From assembly GCA_031277945.1 (NCBI GenBank), contig JAITLK010000003.1, positions 496,001-560,000 of the forward strand: a stretch of DNA of 64,000 nt, read 5' to 3'. Positions 43,738 to 52,494 of this stretch are shown here, piece by piece (the stretch's first letter is position 1; the number at the start of each line of letters is the position of its first letter). A program made the position numbers and the translations under genes. The DNA comes from Microbacterium sp. (GTDB lineage Bacteria > Actinomycetota > Actinomycetes > Actinomycetales > Microbacteriaceae). The notes beneath the pieces are model-generated. The model saw only the letters and a program-made list of their open reading frames with translations. It made no database searches and had not been told where the DNA came from.

Positions 43738-45495
43738 ATGACCGATTCCCCCCGTTTCCCGTATCAGGACGCCTCGCTCTCCGTCGCCCAGCGCGCCGAG
43801 GATCTCCTCAGCCGGATGGACGCCGCCGACAAGGCCGGCATGTTCTTCCACACGATGATCTCGTACGGCGATCCGAACCAGGCCAACCCCACCTTCGGCA
43901 TCCCGTCGGCGGTATCCATGGTGCGAAAGCGCCGGATGACGCACTTCAACATCATCGGCGCGGCCGGGGACGGCCGGGAGTTCGCCGCCTGGCACAACGA
44001 CCTGCAGCGCACGGCCCTGGAGAACGGTCTCGGCATCCCGATCACGTTCTCCACCGATCCGCGCCACGCCTTCAGCGACAACCCGCTCACCTCGATCCTG
44101 GCCGGCCCGTTCTCCCAGTGGCCGGAGACGCTGGGATTCGCTGCGCTCGCATCGCCGGAGCGGCTCGAGCGATTCGGCGACATCGCGCGCCAGGAATACC
44201 TCGCCGTGGGACTGCGGGTGGCCCTCCACCCGCAGATCGATCTCGCGACCGAACCCCGCTGGTCTCGGATCAGCGGCACCTTCGGGGAGAGTGCGGACCT
44301 CACGTCCGACCTCGTCGTCGCCTACATCCGCGGCTTCCAGGGCGAGGAGTTCGGCACAGAGTCCGTCGCCGCGATGGTCAAGCACTTCCCCGGCGGTGGA
44401 CCGCAGAAGGACGGCGAGGACCCGCACTTCCCGTGGGGTCGCGAACAGGTCTACCCGGGCGGCGAGCAGGAGTACCACCTCCGCCCGTTCATCGCGGCGA
44501 TCAACGCCGGCGCCACGCAGATGATGCCCTACTACGGCATGCCGGTCGGCACCGACTGGGAGGAGGTCGGCTTCGGGTTCAACAAGGACGTGCTCACCGA
44601 TCTGCTGCGCGACCGACTCGGCTTCGAGGGCATCGTGTGCACCGACTGGGGTCTGCTCACGGACGCGGAGGTGCTCGGCAGCGAGATGCCCGCCCGGGCT
44701 TGGGGCGTGGAACAGCTCACCCGCCCGGAGCGCATGGTCAAGGCCCTCGACGCCGGTGTCGACCAGTTCGGCGGCGAGCTGTGCACGGACGTGCTGCTGG
44801 AGCTGATGAGCCAGGGCGCCGTGTCCGAGGAGCGCCTCGACGTCTCGATCCGTCGGCTCCTCGCCGAGAAGTTCCGGCTGGGTCTGTTCGACACCCCCTT
44901 CGTGGACGAGGACCGTGCCGCCATCGTGGTGGGTCAGAGCGAATGGGTGGAGGAAGGACTCGCCGCCCAGAGCGACTCGCTCACCCTGCTGACCAACACC
45001 GACTCGCTCCTCCCGCTCGCGCGGGGCGTGAAGGTCTACGCGGAGGGCGTGAATGCCGATGTGCTCGCGGACTTCGCCACCCTCGTGGACTCCCCCGACG
45101 ACGCGGATGTCGCGATCCTGCGCATCAAGGCACCGTTCGAGATCCGTGATCGCGGCGGCTTCTCCGCCATGTTCCACGAAGGCTCGCTGGAGTTCCCCGC
45201 CGAGGAGCATGCACGCCTTACCGCGATCGCTGAGAAGGTGCCCACCGTGATCGACATCTATCTGGATCGTCCCGCGGTCCTCGGCGGGCTCGAAGAGGCT
45301 GCGGGCGCCGTCATCGCGAACTACGGCGCCTCCGACCTCGCGGTGCTTCGTGTGCTGTTCGGCGATCGCTCGCCGCTCGGCTCGCTGCCGTTCGATCTGC
45401 CACGATCGGACGCCGCCGTTGCCGCGAGCCGCTCGGACGTGGCCTTCGACACCGAGGATCCCACGTTCCGCTTCGGCCACGGTCTGCGTTACTGA
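43738..45495 (+). CDS. Intracellular glycoside hydrolase family 3 enzyme
   Basis: A 585-residue GH3 protein. TIM-barrel part: RRMTHFNI, FSTDPRHAF, HPQIDLATEPRWSR, VKHFPGGGP (key residues K-H-F-P-G) and GIVCTDWGLL with the probable nucleophile Asp. The C-terminal alpha/beta domain (residues ~410-585) is present in shortened form, and no fibronectin domain follows. No signal peptide, so it cleaves imported glycosides in the cytosol, matching the upstream transporter. Whether it is a glucosidase, xylosidase or other type cannot be told. A 13-bp hairpin follows. Confidence 0.87.
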   Translation: MTDSPRFPYQDASLSVAQRAEDLLSRMDAADKAGMFFHTMISYGDPNQANPTFGIPSAVSMVRKRRMTHFNIIGAAGDGREFAAWHNDLQRTALENGLGIPITFSTDPRHAFSDNPLTSILAGPFSQWPETLGFAALASPERLERFGDIARQEYLAVGLRVALHPQIDLATEPRWSRISGTFGESADLTSDLVVAYIRGFQGEEFGTESVAAMVKHFPGGGPQKDGEDPHFPWGREQVYPGGEQEYHLRPFIAAINAGATQMMPYYGMPVGTDWEEVGFGFNKDVLTDLLRDRLGFEGIVCTDWGLLTDAEVLGSEMPARAWGVEQLTRPERMVKALDAGVDQFGGELCTDVLLELMSQGAVSEERLDVSIRRLLAEKFRLGLFDTPFVDEDRAAIVVGQSEWVEEGLAAQSDSLTLLTNTDSLLPLARGVKVYAEGVNADVLADFATLVDSPDDADVAILRIKAPFEIRDRGGFSAMFHEGSLEFPAEEHARLTAIAEKVPTVIDIYLDRPAVLGGLEEAAGAVIANYGASDLAVLRVLFGDRSPLGSLPFDLPRSDAAVAASRSDVAFDTEDPTFRFGHGLRY

Positions 45496-45507
45496 TCCCC
45501 GTTCATT

Positions 45508-45554
45508 GCGCGCAATTGGCCCCATGCTCTGGTGGTTTGGAGCCAATTGCGCGC
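45508..45554 (+). terminator. Terminator hairpin after the GH3 gene
   Basis: Perfect 13-bp repeat gcgcgcaattggc / gccaattgcgcgc (45508-45520 and 45542-45554), extended by cca/tgg after one mismatch, leaving a 13-base loop. Starts 12 bases after the GH3 stop. Confidence 0.72.
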
Positions 45555-45622
45555 TCTGCGGAGTGCGGTTCTCGCATGAAGACCCGCACCTCGACGACTG
45601 GGCCAGGGCCGTATGTGAGCAC

Positions 45623-45812
45623 AAAGCCTTGCGCCCTGCGGGCGTAAGCCACTCCTCCACCACACGGCGGATCTCCCAAGCCAGATCCACCTCCGCATCG
45701 AACAGCCACTGCATATGCAGTCCGTCCACCAGCGAGATGAGGCCATCAACGAGGCGAGACGCAGTGCCGCGCTGCTTGTGTCCAGGTCCGCTCGCACGAG
45801 CTCGTGCTGCGG
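45623..45812 (-). pseudogene. Decayed C-terminal fragment of the TetR regulator
   Basis: On the minus strand this stretch reads DGLHMQWLFDAEVDLAWEIRR and EEWLTPAGRKAL in one frame, closely matching the C-terminus of the intact TetR protein (DGLQLQWLFDSEVDLAREIRG, GEWLTPAGREAF), with clear identity at DNA level to 41568-41760. Upstream the match (RADLDTSSAALRLASLM against RADLDARSAALRLTSLM) continues in another frame because of extra bases around 45740-45757. The HTH part is missing. A broken partial copy of the same or a sister regulator. Confidence 0.8.
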
Positions 45813-45962
45813 CTACGCAATCTGGTGAAGAGACCACACAGCGATCCATCAACGGCTAATGCCCGGCGCCTGATCCTTCAGCAGACGAGAACGACACAAA
45901 GGTGCAAGCCGACCAGAATTCTCGATGCGCTACCGCGGTGGCGTGTCGCCAGCGTGCACCTC

Positions 45963-45991
45963 TTGACTTCATTCTCCGACGTGCATAGCAT
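45963..45991 (+). promoter_or_regulatory. Promoter of the small secreted protein gene
   Basis: TTGACT (45963-45968) and TAGCAT (45986-45991) separated by exactly 17 bases, a near-consensus sigma-70-type promoter. Transcription would begin about 64 bases before the ATG at 46062. The region between the TetR remnant and this promoter (45813-45962) holds nothing I can identify. Confidence 0.65.
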
Positions 45992-46061
45992 CACCGTACG
46001 CCGGGAAGATGTAGCTGATGGAAATACCTGAGTTCGTCCCCGGGGGATGCGAGATGAGTCA

Positions 46062-46382
46062 ATGAAGAAGCCATCTTGGGTACTTGCAACAGCGATCATT
46101 ATCGGCGGGCTAGCCTCGCTCGGAGGGACTCCCGCCTTTGCTGCGGTGGCGAGCCAAGCATCGCACACGACTATCGAGCGGGTGATGCCTAGCAAGATCG
46201 TCAAAGCTGATCCAACCTGCAGCGGCGAAAAGTACCAAGTCGAGTGGGTGTTCTGGCCGATCTCATACTGGGAGTGGAGTCGACAGTCGAACGGAAAGTA
46301 CACCGGGCTATTCCACGTGTACAACGGCCCCATCACGGGATGGACTACCGCCACCTATACCGACATTGCCTGCAAAAAGTAG
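46062..46382 (+). CDS. Small secreted Trp/Tyr-rich protein of unknown function
   Basis: A 106-residue protein that I do not recognise. Residues 1-27 are a clear Sec signal: KK, hydrophobic VLATAIIIGGLASLGG, then TPAFA-AV as the likely signal peptidase site. The mature ~79 residues start with a Ser/Thr/His region and then are unusually rich in Trp and Tyr (EWVFWPISYWEWSRQ, GKYTGLFHVYNG), with only two cysteines, one near the middle (DPTCSGEK) and one near the end (DIACKK), which could pair. Base composition is visibly more AT-rich than the neighbours, suggesting acquisition. ATG at 46062 is preferred (MKK start); ATG at 46047 would add five residues. A near-consensus promoter stands upstream. 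Bacteriocin-like, inhibitor-like or cell-surface roles are all possible. Confidence 0.68.
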   Translation: MKKPSWVLATAIIIGGLASLGGTPAFAAVASQASHTTIERVMPSKIVKADPTCSGEKYQVEWVFWPISYWEWSRQSNGKYTGLFHVYNGPITGWTTATYTDIACKK

Positions 46383-46639
46383 TCAACAAAAACCCCCACA
46401 GGATTGCCCCTGATCAGGAATACACCTGAAAGAGCGACAAGAGGTTGCATGTCAGTTTGAGGAATGAAGCTAGAGCTTCGCGGCGACCAACTATCAGTGA
46501 TTCCCACTGAAATCGTCCGGCACTCGAGCCGAACCTCATTCAATAAGATGCTCATCTCGACTCTCCGGCGCGAGAGATATGGTGATCCTTCTGCGCCGAC
46601 GCGTAAGAGCCTGATCGAGTTGGCTGCGAACTGATAGCC

Positions 46640-46971
46640 GCGAGCTGGTTGGGAGTCGCGTCCGGCCCCGGGGAGATCCGTGAGCTGCTGCCGGCGGTGT
46701 TCGACGCGGTCGCCGACTACCGTCCGGTGTCGCGCTGGAGGAGTTCCAGCACCTGGAGCTCGCCGAGGATGGACGGATCGCGCGCATCACCATCGCGATG
46801 CGACCGCTTCCCGCGATCACCGCGTTCGCCCGGGAGCTGGGTCCCGTCCTCGCTCAGCGCCAGGGCAACCCGCGGGCGGCCCGCACGCTGCGCTTCGCGG
46901 GCGCCTTCCTCGACAACGTCGCTGCAACCGGCGACCGTCGCTTCATTCCGCTGGCCGCTCCCCAGCGCTGA
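46640..46971 (+). pseudogene. Broken NTF2-like (SnoaL-fold) gene
   Basis: Two frames together give a recognisable but incomplete NTF2-like protein: GPGEIRELLPAVFDAVADYRPV up to about 46730, then, shifted, LEEFQHLELAEDGRIARITIAMRPLPAITAF to the stop at 46971 (key pattern L-x-x-D-G-R-I-x-x-I-T-x-x-M-R-P). The shift can be explained by an extra cg in tcgcgctgg near 46735. The N-terminus and part of the middle of the domain are also missing. The 257 bases before it (46383-46639) show no gene, only a small gaagct-ag-agcttc hairpin at 46466-46479. Confidence 0.72.
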
Positions 46972-47059
46972 ACCCGGCGTTCATCGCACGCGCGCCGGGG
47001 CGAAGGGGAAGCGGGCGGAGAAGACCTCCGTCGACGACCGCCCGGGCGCGAAGGGGTGA

Positions 47060-48589
47060 TCAGTCGGCGTCGAGTGCCTCGGTGTCCGCGTCGGTCCAGT
47101 CCAGCGACTTGGACACGGCCTTTCGCCACACCCGGTAGCGGCGCTCGCGCTGGTCCTCATCCATCGCGGGCGTCCAGCGGCGATCTTCCTGCCACAGCGC
47201 CCGCAGCTCGTCCAGGTCCGCCCACACGCCTGTCGCCAGGCCCGCCGCGAACGCGGCGCCCAGCGCCGTGGTCTCGGTGATGCGCGGGCGGACGACGGTG
47301 ACCCCGAGCACATCAGCCTGGAACTGCATCAGCGTGTCGTTGCGGGTCATGCCACCGTCCACGCGCAGCTCGGGCAGGGCGGTGGCGGTGTCCTCCACCA
47401 CGGCGTCGATCACGTCGCGCGTCTGGAACGCCGTCGATTCCAGCGCCGCGCGCGCGATGTGCCCCTTGTTGACGAACCGCGTCAATCCGACCAGCGCGCC
47501 GCGCGCATCCGGACGCCAATAGGGTGCGAACAGCCCCGAGAACGCCGGGACGAAGTAGGCGCCGCCGTTGTCCTCCACCGTGGCGGCCAGCCGCTCCACG
47601 TCGCTGGACTCGGCGATCAGACCGAGGTTGTCGCGCAGCCACTGGACGAGCGAGCCGGTGACCGCAATCGACCCCTCCAGCGCGTACCGGGCGGGCTCGT
47701 CCGCCACGCGGTACGCGACCGTGGTGATGAGACCGTTGCGGGAGCGGACGATCTCCGTGCCCGTGCCGACGATGAGGAAGTTGCCCGTGCCGTAGGTGTT
47801 CTTCGACTCCCCGGCCTCGAATGCGGTCTGGCCGAAGGTGGCGGCCTGCTGATCGCCGAGGATGCCGGCGATCGGCACACCCGCGGCCGGCAGGCCCTCG
47901 GCGATGGCGCCCACGATCTCCGAGGACGAGCGCACCTCCGGCAGCATCTCGCGAGGTATGTCCCATACCGCGCACAACTCGTCGTCCCATTCCAGGGTGC
48001 GCAGGTCCATCAGGAGCGTGCGCGACGCGTTGGTGACGTCGGTCACGTGAGCGCCGCCGTCCGTTCCGCCGGTGAGGTTCCACACCAGCCAGGTGTCGGG
48101 GGTGCCGAACAGCAGCTCGCCCCGTCCCGCGCGCTCGCGCGCTCCGGGCACCCGGTCCAGGATCCACGCGATCTTCGAAGCCGACGAGTATGTCGACAGC
48201 GGCAGTCCGGTCTGCTCGGCGAAGCGGTCGGTGCCGCCGTCACGAGCGAGCTCATCCACCTTCGCCTGCGTGCGCGTGTCCTGCCACACGATCGCGTTGT
48301 GGATCGGCTCACCCGTGGCCCGGTCCCAGACGATGACCGTCTCGCGCTGGTTGGTGATTCCCAGCGCAGCGACGTCGGACACGTCGAGCGCGGCCTCGTC
48401 GAGCGCGTGCTGGAGCACCCACAGGGTGTTGTCGCGGATCTCCGTCGCGTCGTGCTCGACCCAGCCGGCACGCGGCAGGATCTGCTCGTGCTCACGCTGA
48501 CTGGTCGCGACGATCTCCCCCGCCCGATCGAAGACGATCGCACGGGTCGAGGTGGTGCCCTGGTCGAGGGCGATCACGTGGGCGGCCAC
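47060..48589 (-). CDS. glpK: Glycerol kinase
   Basis: A 509-residue FGGY-family kinase: [16 protein letters not shown] (phosphate 1 motif) at the N-terminus, [33 protein letters not shown] (phosphate 2) and [19 protein letters not shown] near the end. It phosphorylates glycerol to glycerol-3-phosphate. GTG at 48589 is chosen for the aggagg ribosome site 5 bases before it; the longer open frame upstream is unsupported. It follows glpD by 29 bases in the same direction; no glpF facilitator gene is in the window. Confidence 0.95.
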   Translation of the reverse strand: MAAHVIALDQGTTSTRAIVFDRAGEIVATSQREHEQILPRAGWVEHDATEIRDNTLWVLQHALDEAALDVSDVAALGITNQRETVIVWDRATGEPIHNAIVWQDTRTQAKVDELARDGGTDRFAEQTGLPLSTYSSASKIAWILDRVPGARERAGRGELLFGTPDTWLVWNLTGGTDGGAHVTDVTNASRTLLMDLRTLEWDDELCAVWDIPREMLPEVRSSSEIVGAIAEGLPAAGVPIAGILGDQQAATFGQTAFEAGESKNTYGTGNFLIVGTGTEIVRSRNGLITTVAYRVADEPARYALEGSIAVTGSLVQWLRDNLGLIAESSDVERLAATVEDNGGAYFVPAFSGLFAPYWRPDARGALVGLTRFVNKGHIARAALESTAFQTRDVIDAVVEDTATALPELRVDGGMTRNDTLMQFQADVLGVTVVRPRITETTALGAAFAAGLATGVWADLDELRALWQEDRRWTPAMDEDQRERRYRVWRKAVSKSLDWTDADTEALDAD

Positions 48590-48618
48590 ACTGCCTCCTA
48601 TTGGCGCTGCAGAACGGA

Positions 48619-50328
48619 TCAGGCGTACTCGGGCACGGCGTAGTTGACGTGGGCGAGGCCGCGCACGACCTCGGCGTCGACCGTGGCCGCATCCCATCCG
48701 AGCGTATCGGCGATCGCCTCCGCCACGGCGCGTGCATTCTCTTCGGATGCCAGCCCGGTGAAAGCCATGCTGGTGCGACGCATGAGCATGTCCTCGAGGT
48801 GACGCACGTGCTCCGTGCGGGCCAGGTGGCGAAGCTCGGCGGTGGAGTACGTGGGCGCTCCATCGAGTGGCGCGTCATCGGAGTCGGCCACGATGGCGGC
48901 GATGACCGCGGTGGCCACCGTGCCGTAGCGATCCAGCAGCTGCGCTGCGCGCTCGCGCGGCAGGGAGGAGGCGTTGTCATCCAGCCAGGCCTGTCGCGCC
49001 CGCTCGGTGCGGGGGTAGTCCTTGCCGCCGCCGATGGCGAGTCCGCGGGTGGAGCGGCGACGAGGCTGCGCCAGCGCCTCCAGCACGTGATCGGCCAGAC
49101 GCTCGGCGGAGGCACGGAACGTGGTCCACTTCCCGCCGACCAGGCTGAACACGGTGGCGTCGCCCGTCGGCAGGGTGGCGGTCTCGATGCGATAGTCCCG
49201 CGACACGAAGCCGGGCGCTTCGTCGCCGTGCCCGGGCAGCGGCCGGACGCCGGAGAACCGGTAGACGATGCTCTCGGGATCCACCGGGATGGAGGGGAAC
49301 ACGTGCGCAGCCAGCTCCACGAAGTACGCCACCTCCTCGGGCGTGCAGACGGCCGGCTCCGACATGTCGTGCTCGAGGTCGGTGGTCCCGATGAGGACCT
49401 TGCCCTTCAGCGGGTAGATCAGCACGATACGTCCGTCGTTGTGCTCGAAGAAGATCTCGCGTCCGCCGGTGGCCTCCAGCAGCTGCGGGTTGTCCACCAC
49501 GATGTGCGAGCCCTTCGTGCCCCCCATGAACCGGGTGGGACGTCCGAGGGCCTCGTTGGTGAGGTCGGTCCACGGCCCGGACGCGTTGACGACGACGCCG
49601 GCGGAGAAGGCGAGCTCCTCGCCGCTGTCGGCGTCACGGAGGATGACCTTTCCGTCACGAGCGCCGACCGCAGCGGCGTACGTGGCGATGCGTGCACGAT
49701 CGCCGCCCGCCGCCACGCCGTCGCGCGCCACGTCGATCGCGAGCCGCTCGGGGTCGTGCATCGAGGCGTCCCAGTAGGTGGCGGTGTACTTCACCCCGGG
49801 GTTCAGCCGAGGCAGCGCCCGCAGCGAGCGCTTGCGGCCGTGGAACTCGTGCCGGGGTACCCGGCCGCCGCCGCGCGAGAAGGAGTCGTAGATGACCAAG
49901 CCGATCTTGATGAGGGCGGCGCCGCGCTCCTGCGGCTTACCCGCGCCATGGCGGAGGAAGCGCAGGGGGGCGTTCAGGATGCCGGAGAAGGTCGAGTAGA
50001 TCGGGATGGTGGTCTGGAGCGGACGCACGTAGTGCGGCGCGGTGCCGAGCAGGTCATTGCGCTCGGTGACGGCCTCATGGACCAGGCGGAACTCGCCGTT
50101 CTCCAGGTAACGCACCCCGCCGTGAACCATGTGGCTGGAAGCGGCTGAGGCACCGGTGATCACGTCGCTGCGATCGACGAGGGCGACATCCACGCCCTGG
50201 AGGGCGAGGTCGCGGAAGGTGGCGATGCCGTTGATGCCGCCGCCGATGATGAGCACGTCCGCATAGGGCCGATCGGCGAGCCGCGCGATCCCGGTGGCGG
50301 TTCGGGGCGAGGTGGAGGCAGGCATCAT
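48619..50328 (-). CDS. glpD: Glycerol-3-phosphate dehydrogenase (FAD-dependent)
   Basis: A 569-residue flavoprotein: [20 protein letters not shown] binds [21 protein letters not shown] is the GlpD signature, and [14 protein letters not shown] belongs to the cap/FAD region; a helical C-terminal domain follows. It oxidises glycerol-3-phosphate to dihydroxyacetone phosphate at the membrane, passing electrons to quinone. Two ATGs (50328, 50325) follow ggaagg; the second has the better spacing. Transcribed from a TTGAAA/GAGGAT promoter next to the SorC regulator gene. Confidence 0.94.
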   Translation of the reverse strand: MMPASTSPRTATGIARLADRPYADVLIIGGGINGIATFRDLALQGVDVALVDRSDVITGASAASSHMVHGGVRYLENGEFRLVHEAVTERNDLLGTAPHYVRPLQTTIPIYSTFSGILNAPLRFLRHGAGKPQERGAALIKIGLVIYDSFSRGGGRVPRHEFHGRKRSLRALPRLNPGVKYTATYWDASMHDPERLAIDVARDGVAAGGDRARIATYAAAVGARDGKVILRDADSGEELAFSAGVVVNASGPWTDLTNEALGRPTRFMGGTKGSHIVVDNPQLLEATGGREIFFEHNDGRIVLIYPLKGKVLIGTTDLEHDMSEPAVCTPEEVAYFVELAAHVFPSIPVDPESIVYRFSGVRPLPGHGDEAPGFVSRDYRIETATLPTGDATVFSLVGGKWTTFRASAERLADHVLEALAQPRRRSTRGLAIGGGKDYPRTERARQAWLDDNASSLPRERAAQLLDRYGTVATAVIAAIVADSDDAPLDGAPTYSTAELRHLARTEHVRHLEDMLMRRTSMAFTGLASEENARAVAEAIADTLGWDAATVDAEVVRGLAHVNYAVPEYA

Positions 50329-50367
50329 GATCCTTCCCGGCGGCGCGGACCTCACGCCGTCTCCTCG

Positions 50368-50415
50368 ATCCTCTCGCGGTGAGCACATCCTTTCAACCTT
50401 CGTGAACGAATGTGC
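50368..50415. promoter_or_regulatory. glpD promoter and probable SorC operator
   Basis: Minus strand: TTGAAA (50396-50391), 17 bases, GAGGAT (50373-50368), a good promoter for glpD-glpK. Flanking it on the regulator side are ttcgtgaacgaa (50399-50410, a 5-2-5 palindrome) and a wide inverted repeat GCACAT (50383-50388) / ATGTGC (50410-50415). The palindrome also covers the -35 position of the regulator's own promoter (-10 TACGCT at 50424-50429), so one bound protein could control both directions. Confidence 0.6.
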
Positions 50416-50435
50416 AACGCGGCTACGCTGGAGTC

Positions 50436-51407
50436 ATGTCCGATCACTCCTGGGACGCGGATCCCACCCGTGTGCGTGATGCACTGCGCGCCGCGCACCT
50501 GTACTACCTCCAGGACCTCACGATGGACGCGATCGCGCGGGAGCTGCACACCTCGCGCTCGTCTGTGTCGCGCCTGCTGAGTTTCGCCCGCGACACCGGG
50601 CTGGTGGAGATCCGCGTGCGCCCCGAGCAGGACGACGCCGCCGCGCTGGCGAAGGAGCTGCGCTCGCGCTTCGGGGTGACAGCGCACGTCGTGCCGGTTC
50701 CCGACACGGTCAGCGACATCGAGCGCCTCGACCGCGTGGCGCTCACGGCTGCACGGATTCTCACCGGATTCATCGACTCGAATCAGCGCATCGGCATCGC
50801 GTGGGGATCGACCATCAGCGCGGTCAGCCGCTTCCTGGTGCCCAAGCAGACCCACGATTCCGTGATCGTCCAGCTCAACGGCTCCGGCAACCTCGCCTCC
50901 ACGGGCGTGCTGTATGCGAGTGAGCTGCTGCGCCGGTTCGGTGACGCGTACGGCGCGACCGTGGAGCAGTTCCCTGTCCCTGCCTTCTTCGACGATCCGC
51001 ACACCCGCGAAGCCTTCTGGCGGGAACGCTCGATCCGCCGGATCCTGGCGCTGCAGTCGCGCCTCGACGTCGCGCTGTTCGGCGTGGGATCGCCGATCTC
51101 CGAGGTCCCGAGCCACGTCTACCACGACTCGTATCTGGAGAAGGCGGACTATCGCGCCCTCTCCGAGGCCGGGGTGATCGGCGATGTCGCGACGGTGTTC
51201 TTCCGTGCCGACGGATCCACCGAGGGGATCGCGGTGAACGATCGGGCGACCGGCCCCGACTTCCGGGTGCTCCGGCGCACCCCGCGGCGCGTGTGCGTGG
51301 CCGCGGGGCGCGCCAAGGCGCCGAGCATCCGGGGCGCGCTCGCGGCCGGACTCATCACGGATCTCATCGTGGACGAACCGACAGCGCTCGCACTGGCCGA
51401 AGCCTGA
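50436..51407 (+). CDS. SorC-family sugar-binding transcriptional regulator
   Basis: A 323-residue regulator: N-terminal HTH (LYYLQDLTMDAIARELHTSRSSVSRLLSFARDTG; key helix ARELHTSRSSVSRLL, residues ~20-50) and a C-terminal phosphosugar-binding domain with GIAWGSTISAV, IVQLNGSGNLAS and DVALFGVGSP, typical of SorC proteins. The effector is unknown; its position back-to-back with glpD-glpK suggests glycerol-3-phosphate or a related compound. ATG at 50436 follows TACGCT by 6 bases (leaderless type). It converges with the Lrp gene. Confidence 0.88.
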   Translation: MSDHSWDADPTRVRDALRAAHLYYLQDLTMDAIARELHTSRSSVSRLLSFARDTGLVEIRVRPEQDDAAALAKELRSRFGVTAHVVPVPDTVSDIERLDRVALTAARILTGFIDSNQRIGIAWGSTISAVSRFLVPKQTHDSVIVQLNGSGNLASTGVLYASELLRRFGDAYGATVEQFPVPAFFDDPHTREAFWRERSIRRILALQSRLDVALFGVGSPISEVPSHVYHDSYLEKADYRALSEAGVIGDVATVFFRADGSTEGIAVNDRATGPDFRVLRRTPRRVCVAAGRAKAPSIRGALAAGLITDLIVDEPTALALAEA

Positions 51408-51419
51408 TCGCCGATCAGG
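51403..51419. terminator. Palindrome over the two convergent stop codons
   Basis: cctgatcgccgatcagg, 8-bp arms around one base, containing the stop codon of the SorC gene (51405-51407) and that of the Lrp gene (51415-51417). The only structure between these convergent genes, possibly a weak bidirectional terminator. Confidence 0.4.
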
Positions 51420-52494
51420 TGAATGCCGTCCCCGGGGGGATCTGCAGCCAAGGGTTGGCCGGCATCTCCCCCTGGTCGTACATCACCTGATCGCGCCAGC
51501 CCGGGGTCTCCACGAAACCGCGCTTCATGAACACCAGTTCCATGCACGCGGTCCACCCCTTCACACCGTCGAGCTTGCCGAGGGTCTGGGTCTGGAACCG
51601 GTGCAGGTCGTCGGTGGAGGGCAGGATCACCTCGCAGTAGAGCGAGCTCTCATCGAGCGCCGCCGCCATGAAGCGCACGGCGAGGTGCGGGCGCAGCGCC
51701 TGCGCCACCCGCTCCAGGTGCGAGGGCGCCACCCGCAGGATGATGAGCGTCTCGGCGCTCATGCCGAGCGATGCCGCCGTCACGGAGGTGGCCGTCGTGA
51801 TGCACCCGTTCGCCTTGAGACGCTCGTACCGGCGTCGGACGCTGCTCTCATTCATGCCGAGCTTCGTCGCGATCGAGGGGAACGAGGCCCGCCCGTCCAC
51901 CGAGAGCTCGCCAACGATGCGACGATCGGCGTCGTCGAAATGGTCCGGTTCGCACGAGTTGGGCGGTGGCATGAGCGCCTCCGATCCGCTCTCGGTGGCG
52001 TCCGGTTCGAACAATTGGCGGCCCCAGTCGAAGCTGACCTTGTAGTTGAAGGTCAGCAGGTCGCTGCGCCAGCGCTCGATTCCCGGGATCGACTGCAGAC
52101 CGGTGAGAACGCGCGTCTGCTGGGCTGGGCCACCGGTGATCACCACTTCGGCATACAGGTCGAACCGCCCCGTCACGAGCGTGACGAACCGCACGTACGG
52201 CGACTTCACGAGCTGTTCGGCCACGTCCATCTGCGTGCCCGGCGAACAGTTCACGCGCACCAGGAACGACTCGACCCGCCCGGAATTGCCGAGCGTGGGA
52301 ATCACGCCCACGCGCACGATGCCGTCCGTGAGCAGTTGCTGCCCCCGCCGCGCGACGGTGGAGACCGCAGCGCCCACCTGATCGGCGATTGCGCGCCAGC
52401 TGGCGCGTCCGTCCTGTTGCAGGGCGACGATGATCTGCTTGTCCAGCTCGTCGATACTGCGTCCCCCTGTCCCCCCTGCCACCGTCGTGGTCAC
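51415..52494 (-). CDS. Two-domain Lrp/AsnC-family transcriptional regulator
   Basis: A 359-residue protein that is two Lrp units in one chain: HTH 1 (LDKQIIVALQQDGRASWRAIADQVGAAVSTVARR, residues ~17-50) with an effector domain, then HTH 2 (DDADRRIVGELSVDGRASFPSIATKLGMNESSVRRRYE, residues ~190-228) with a second one. Ordinary Lrp proteins have ~150 residues and dimerise; here the dimer is covalent. It likely senses an amino acid or peptide product and controls the upstream peptide locus. GTG at 52494 overlaps the hydrolase stop (GTGA), so it is co-translated with the operon. Confidence 0.87.
   Translation of the reverse strand: MTTTVAGGTGGRSIDELDKQIIVALQQDGRASWRAIADQVGAAVSTVARRGQQLLTDGIVRVGVIPTLGNSGRVESFLVRVNCSPGTQMDVAEQLVKSPYVRFVTLVTGRFDLYAEVVITGGPAQQTRVLTGLQSIPGIERWRSDLLTFNYKVSFDWGRQLFEPDATESGSEALMPPPNSCEPDHFDDADRRIVGELSVDGRASFPSIATKLGMNESSVRRRYERLKANGCITTATSVTAASLGMSAETLIILRVAPSHLERVAQALRPHLAVRFMAAALDESSLYCEVILPSTDDLHRFQTQTLGKLDGVKGWTACMELVFMKRGFVETPGWRDQVMYDQGEMPANPWLQIPPGTAFT

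Noticed and set aside
43000..45852. A 950-codon minus-strand frame opposite MFS and GH3
   Set aside because: Antisense shadow of the GH3 gene; only its first part (45623 onward) is meaningful, as the decayed TetR fragment.
46355..46555. A 66-codon minus-strand frame in the AT-richer islet
   Set aside because: No signal, motif or ribosome site, and it overlaps the end of the secreted protein gene.
46383..46639. Possible tRNA or small RNA gene in the islet
   Set aside because: No cloverleaf-like pairing or CCA end; only a 6-bp hairpin with a 2-base loop was found.
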